DNA of 10,133 bases from positions 1-10,133 of the forward strand of contig CALMDL010000203.1 of assembly GCA_937864995.1 (NCBI GenBank), in the 5' to 3' direction. This DNA comes from an uncultured Candidatus Altimarinota bacterium. GTDB lineage: Bacteria > Patescibacteriota > Gracilibacteria > BD1-5 > UBA6164. Positions 5,654 through 10,133 of the stretch are shown here, one piece after another. How positions within the stretch are numbered: position 1 is the first letter of the stretch; every line of letters begins with the position of its first letter. Both the position numbers and the translations under genes were made by a program. Below the pieces are notes generated by a model. The model did not search any database, had not been told where the DNA came from, and saw nothing but the letters and a program-made list of their open reading frames with translations.

Positions 5654-7003
5654 TTAAGTTCATAAAACAGATAATAATTCTTCAAGCGATGTTTCTCATA
5701 AAATAACTTTTAATAATCAATCATCTTTAATCGGAACCATTCAATCTCATATTGCTTGAATTTCAAGTTGTAGACGAGATGCATTACTTAAAATAAGTGT
5801 TTCTAGTTTATCTGTAAGTTCCAAAACTTCATATAATCAAACTCTTCAATTATATCAAGTATTATTACATTTAGGACATCAATTTTCACTTGATTTAAAT
5901 AAAAGTAATTCCTCTTTATTTTTTATATATTTTCATACTTTTCAAACAATATAATCTTTTATTTTATCACTTGCTTTATACTGTACTTTACAATGTGGAC
6001 AAAGTTTTCTTGCTAATCTTTGTGATATAATCATCCTCAAACTTGAAGTTATAAGAAGTGGATCTACTCATAAATTTACAAGTCTTTGAATTGTATGTGT
6101 TGCTGAGTTTGTATGTATAGTTGAAAAAACTATATGTCATGTAATACTTGCTTCTACTGCCAATTTTGCAGTTTCTTCATCTCTTATTTCTCAAACCATT
6201 ATGATATCTGGATCTTGTCTCAATAAACTTCTAAGTCATCTTGCAAATGTAAAATCAATTGCTGGATTTATTTGAGTATGATTTACTCATGGAATCCTAT
6301 ATTCAACTGGATCTTCAAGTGTAGAAATATTTTCTAATTTTGGATCAAATTGACTAAGTAGTGAAAAAAGTGTAGTTGATTTACCAGAACCTGTTGGTCA
6401 TACAGCCAATATCATACCATAATTATCTGCTAAATGTTTTTTTAATTTCACCATATTATAAGGCATAATACCTAAATCCTTTAATTCAGGTGGTTTATCA
6501 TCCTTTTTAAGAATTCTTATTACACATTTTTCTCAATAAATAGTTGGTATTACTGAAACTCTCATATCTAATTGTTTTCAACCAAATAATTTATATGCTA
6601 TTTTTCAATCTTGAGGTAATCTATGCTCATCAATTCTAAGATAAGACATAATTTTAATTCTAGCAATAATTGAATCTTTATGTTTTAATTCTAAAGTTTT
6701 ATAATTAACAAAATTTCAATCTATTCTAAACCTAATAGTTATTCAATTATCTCCTGGTTCAATATGTACATCTGATGCTCTTAGTTTTATTGCATTTAAA
6801 AACATATCATTAACAATTGATATAAGAAATCAATCTTCTTTTTTTTCTCAATAAGAATTTAAGTTTAAATCTGAGTTTACAGTAGTTTTTATAGTTTTAG
6901 ATTCATCTGAAGAAGAGCCAAATAAATCCTCTACTTTTACATTTTTTCAAGTATTAGGTTTATTTTTAACAACTCATTTTTTAAAAAGTTCTCAGATATC
7001 CAT
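5654..7003 (-). CDS. pilB: Type IV pilus assembly ATPase PilB / GspE family, 449 aa
   Basis: PilB is the hexameric cytoplasmic motor that powers pilus extension or type II-like assembly. After a polar ~50-residue start, the N2 domain shows [10 protein letters not shown] and LPQDGKIAY. The ATPase core follows: Walker [10 protein letters not shown] (residues 202-210, first Gly TGA), [11 protein letters not shown] (Asp box), Walker [17 protein letters not shown] (264-279) and the His box [13 protein letters not shown] zinc site is formed by C335/C338 (LCPHC) and C376/C379 (GCPKC), followed by NNTGYNGRVGLYEV, typical of PilB/GspE and absent from PilT. The usual N-terminal MshEN region is missing, so the protein is shorter than typical PilB (~560 aa). 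It is the likely partner of the pilin at 4308-4865. Confidence 0.95.
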
Positions 7004-7060
7004 ATAAACTTATAATAAATTATATAGTATTATTCTAACATATTTCATTTATACAAACAA
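7004..7060 (-). promoter_or_regulatory. Possible promoter region of pilB
   Basis: Minus-strand TATAAT (7019-7024) lies 15 bases before the pilB ATG. A TGTTAGAAT extended -10-like sequence lies slightly further upstream. No good -35 is seen for either. A separate promoter is expected because a terminator sits between recQ and pilB. Confidence 0.3.
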
Positions 7061-7089
7061 AAAAACAAGCTTGACAAACTTGTTTTTTA
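7058..7089 (-). terminator. Intrinsic terminator of recQ
   Basis: On the minus strand acaag...cttgt arms (7079-7083 and 7065-7069) extend by T-G and T-A pairs to an 8-bp stem with a 3-base loop, then run into TTTTTTTG. The recQ stop codon overlaps the upstream foot. T also flanks the other side, but no plus-strand gene ends here. Confidence 0.75.
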
Positions 7090-9351
7090 TAAATCTTTTT
7101 TTTCTATCATTGCAATAGCCAATTTTATATCAAAATATGTTATATCCTTATTTCATAAATTTTCTATTTTTTCTTTTATAGGTTTAAGTTCAGAAACTAC
7201 TCAATTAAGTTCTTTATTAATGATATCTTTTACTATTTTTAACTTAGAAAAACTAGTATATTTCATAATATCTGAAAGTCATAATTTTCAATCTATATAG
7301 AGAGAAACAACATGACTTTCAATAGTTATAGATTTTAATTCTCTTAATTTTGATATATCATCTAAACTATTTCATAGTTTTAGTAATTTATATGTTTCTT
7401 CATAAGTATCTACTTTTTCCTTTTTTTCTTTAGGTTTTGATTCTTTTTTATAAAGAGATTTAGTTCAAAGTCTTATTTTAAGATATGTTTGAAGTTCTTC
7501 ATTATCATTTTTAAGTAAAAAATCTTTTGTAATAGCCAATCTACCAGTTTCAGTAATTCAAAGAAGTGGGAATTTACCATCACTTTTATATAGATACTCA
7601 AGAGACATAAGAGCTTCAATAACTGCCTGAATTAGTTCTGGAGTTAGATCACTAAGAGCTCCATAATTTTGATCATTATCCATATTCCACTCTAGAAGTT
7701 TTTTATCATTACTTCCCCGTAAAAATTTAACAAAAGTTTGTATTCAAAACTTTGTATCAAATTTTTTAACAGTCTCTAGGATAAGGCCAAAAACCGATAT
7801 TTTCACTATATCAACAATTTCTTGTTTTCAGAGATTTTTCTTTTCTATACAAAAATCACAACTTCCACAATTATCTCAGATTTTTTTTAAATCTTCCTCG
7901 TCAGCAAAATAATTTAAGATAAATTTTTTTCTACAACTTGGATAAAAAAGTAACTTTTTAATTTGTTCTAGTTTATAATAACTCTCTGCCTTTAAAGCTT
8001 CTTGATGAGCCCAATCTATTTTTATAGATGCAGGATTTTGTTTTGCTTGTAATAGCATTATTCATCTACCTCTAAAATCACTTGGAGTTTCAAAATCATC
8101 AAGTCACCTTTTGATTATATTATATTTTTCTAGTACCCTAATTATTGCTCAAACTTTTAAATCATTTACGATTCCAGATTCAGAGGCCATAACAAAATAT
8201 GTTTTTAAAATCTTAGCTCAAGCTCACTCTCAAGTAGAAAAATCTCTGTAAAGATAATTATAAAAATCAACAATTTCTTGTTTTGTTGGATATGAATTTT
8301 CTATAAAAAATTCTTGTATTTTAGTATCTGCAAATGATGCAATTACAACTCAATAACTATTTTTACCATCTCTTCATGCTCTACCTACTTCTTGATAATA
8401 ATTTTCTATACTTCAAGGTAAATTGTAGTGAATTACAAATCTGATATCACTTTTATCTATTCACATACCAAAGGCATTTGTAGCAACAATTACTTTATAA
8501 TTTGAATCCATAAAATTATTTTGTTCTATTTCTCTATTATCTCAAGTCATTTCTCAAGTATAAATTCAAGCAGAAACTCAATTTCAAATTAGATAATCAT
8601 ATACTTCTTTTACATTTTTTCTAGATGAACAATAGATGATTCAACTTCATGGTGTTTTTTCTAGTATCTCACTTACTTTCTCAAGTTTTTCTTCCTTTTT
8701 ACTTATTTCTCTAACTATTAAACTTATATTTTTTCTATCAAAACCAGTAGTAAAAATAGCTGGATTTACAAGTCATAATCTGAGAGTTATGTCTGCCCTA
8801 ACTTTTTGAGTTGCAGTTGCAGTAAGTGCTATAATTGGGAAATCATTATTTAATTTTAATCTTTCTAAAAAACCTTTAAGCTTCATATAACTTGGTCTAA
8901 AATCATGTCACCATTGACTTATACAATGAGCTTCATCTATAGCTACAAGAGATATTTTAACTCTTTCAATAATTCTTAAAAATTCATCACTATTTAGTCT
9001 TTCTGGAGCTATGTATAAAAACTTTATACTTCAATCATTTTTAGATATATCATTTAGTATTATTTGCTTATCATAGTTATCAATTGTAGAATTTATAAGT
9101 TCTGCTCTAAGTCACAAATTATTTAGTTTATCAACTTGATCTTTCATAAGAGAAATAAGTGGAGAAACAACTATAACAAGTCACTCTAAAACTACTCATG
9201 GTAATTGATAAGTAAGAGACTTTCAACCTCAAGTAGGCATAAAAACAAGTGTATCTTTTTTATTTAATACACTATCTATTATCTCTCTTTGCCCATCTCT
9301 AAAAGAACTTAAACCAAATTTTAATTGCAATATTTTTTCTAAATCGTTCAT
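7087..9351 (-). CDS. recQ: ATP-dependent DNA helicase RecQ, 754 aa
   Basis: RecQ is a 3'-5' DNA helicase of recombination and fork repair. The Q-motif region LKFGLSSFRDGQREII (10-25) is followed by Walker A MPTGGGKS (38-45), DEAHCISQWGHDFRPSY (139-155), LTATAT, then in the second RecA-like domain IIYCSS, VATNAFGMGIDK and EVGRAGRDGK. The RQC zinc site uses C473, C495, C498 and C501 (PSCRKK then DNCGSCDFC), followed by the winged helix with ALSDLTPELIQAVIEALMSLEYL and ITETGRLAI. The C-terminal ~110 residues (TYEETYKLLKLGNSLDDISK and ESHVVSLYI) look like an HTH_40 helicase C-terminal domain rather than HRDC. The adjacent TGG (W147) and TGA (G148) in QWGHDFRP fix the code. The start gives a standard N-terminus. 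Confidence 0.97.
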
Positions 9352-9409
9352 TTATTTTTATTTTATCTATAACTATTTTTGATTTTAATTATTTTTAAAA
9401 ATTAAACAA
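9352..9409 (-). promoter_or_regulatory. Short AT-only leader upstream of recQ
   Basis: The gap between the terminator of the upstream gene and recQ is almost pure A+T. It should hold the recQ promoter, but I see only weak candidates (minus-strand TATAGA near 9370) and no Shine-Dalgarno. Confidence 0.25.
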
Positions 9410-9437
9410 AAAAGAATATGTTTTTACATATTCTTTT
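9404..9437 (-). terminator. Strong intrinsic terminator after the unknown gene at the window end
   Basis: A perfect 12-bp stem aaaagaatatgt / acatattctttt (9410-9421 and 9426-9437) with a tttt loop is followed on the minus strand by TTTTTTGTTTAA. The stem begins at the stop codon of the gene. It separates that gene from recQ. Confidence 0.88.
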
Positions 9438-10133
9438 ACAATTTCATCATATAATCTTTCATATCTTCTATATGATTTGGTCTAAGTAGTTTTATATCTG
9501 TTGGTCAAGAAACTTTATCTAAAAAATATCTTAAATTTGGATTAAACCAAAAACTATTATCTTTTCTAAAATTATTTTTATTTAGATCTTTTAACCAAAC
9601 TCATTTTTCAAATAAAAAATTATCTACTCTTTTTTTATGTTCTAAATTATCAAAAGTTGGTAATCAAAGCAAAATTCATATATTTTCTAAGTCTTCAAAT
9701 GCTAAATTTGGTATAGTCTTTCAAATATTATTTTTGATATAAGTATTTATATCATTGTAAATATTTCAAATTTTTTGGAGTTTAAAAAGTCTTTTAAATC
9801 ATTTTATTCAATTAAATTGAAGTGAATAAGTACAATCAATTTTATTTTGTTTAAGTATATTTAAAATCAAAGATTTTGATCTTTGTTCATCAAGTTCAAA
9901 GTCTTTTGGTACTCAAGAAAGTCATACAAATCTAGCAAATCTTTTTAGATGATCAAGTCTATAGTCTTGCAAGTGAGTTAATCAAAAGCCTTCAAGTATT
10001 TCTCTACAAACTTTATCTTCCCACAATAATGCTCTTATCTCTGTTTTTGGATAATCTTTCAAATCAGAAAAATTTGAAATTTTATTATACTTTAAAAAAC
10101 TTAAAATATAAGAAGATTTATTTATCTCTTTTT
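9436..10133 (-). CDS. Unknown protein, C-terminal 231 residues (5' end outside the window)
   Basis: I do not recognise this protein. Its N-terminus lies beyond the window. The visible part is soluble, rich in Lys, Asn, Leu and Phe, with several Trp encoded by TGG and about 13 Gly encoded by TGA. Recognisable stretches are LLWEDKVCREILEGFGLTHL, DYRLDHLKRFARFVGLSGVP, a repeat-like middle with LQFNGIKGFKRLFKLQKIG, and PNLRYFLDKVSGPTDIKLLR near the end. It has no signal peptide, membrane helix or catalytic motif that I can name. Because both TGG and TGA are used and the frame is long and clean, it is surely a real gene. The 12-bp terminator follows its stop. Confidence 0.85.

Noticed and set aside
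7087..9351. recQ and the other genes as pseudogenes broken by many in-frame stops
   Set aside because: All interruptions are TGA; no TAA, TAG or frameshift occurs inside any gene, and motifs continue through every TGA as Gly.
1..10133. A mycoplasma-like code with UGA=Trp
   Set aside because: TGA sits at invariant glycines while conserved tryptophans (SecE WPTREE, RecQ QWG) are TGG; pilB and pilin genes would also be odd for a mycoplasma.
1..10133. CRISPR array, insertion sequence, phage or defence genes
   Set aside because: No regularly spaced repeats, terminal inverted repeats, transposase, integrase or nuclease motifs seen on either strand; nearly all sequence is accounted for by the genes listed.

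Overview
The window comes from a low-G+C bacterium (about a quarter G+C by eye) that reads UGA as glycine (genetic code 25). In-frame TGA falls exactly on invariant glycines: the first Gly of the PilB Walker A motif, the Gly before DLSEN in GreA, the NusG KOW glycines, and the Gly of the RecQ QWGHDFRP motif. In that RecQ motif Trp is TGG and the neighbouring Gly is TGA. This code is known from the candidate phyla Absconditabacteria (SR1) and Gracilibacteria (BD1-5), and the window cannot separate the two. Under the standard code, or a UGA=Trp code, almost every gene here would look broken or mistranslated.

Layout. (1) 1-166, +: the 3' end of glmS, then a terminator shared with the convergent operon. 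(2) 2621-201, -: an operon secE - nusG - unknown single-pass membrane protein - greA - DUF212 (YuiD-type) membrane protein. Its promoter is good, and its mRNA should begin with a perfect terminator-like hairpin plus U-tract just upstream of secE. (3) 2752-3276, +: a LemA-like membrane protein, divergent from secE. (4) 4215-3307, -: a secreted fibronectin type III surface protein ending in an LPKTG sorting signal. (5) 4308-4865, +: a type IV pilin-like or pseudopilin protein, divergent from the surface protein. (6) 7003-4890, -: the pilus assembly ATPase PilB, followed by two small unrecognised genes. (7) 9351-7087, -: a RecQ helicase with RQC zinc/winged-helix regions and an apparent HTH_40-like C-terminus. 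(8) 10133-9436, -: the C-terminal part of an unrecognised protein.

How the genes fit together. SecE (protein export), NusG and GreA (transcription elongation) share one transcript. The middle of the window is about the cell surface: a wall-anchored adhesin-like protein, a pilin and its assembly motor. That suits the epibiotic or predatory lifestyle reported for some members of these phyla, but the link is inference. The genome is compact: genes are a few to tens of bases apart, convergent pairs share symmetrical terminators, two divergent pairs have overlapping -10 boxes, and I see no Shine-Dalgarno sequence before any start. There are no RNA genes, CRISPR arrays, insertion sequences or phage genes in the window.
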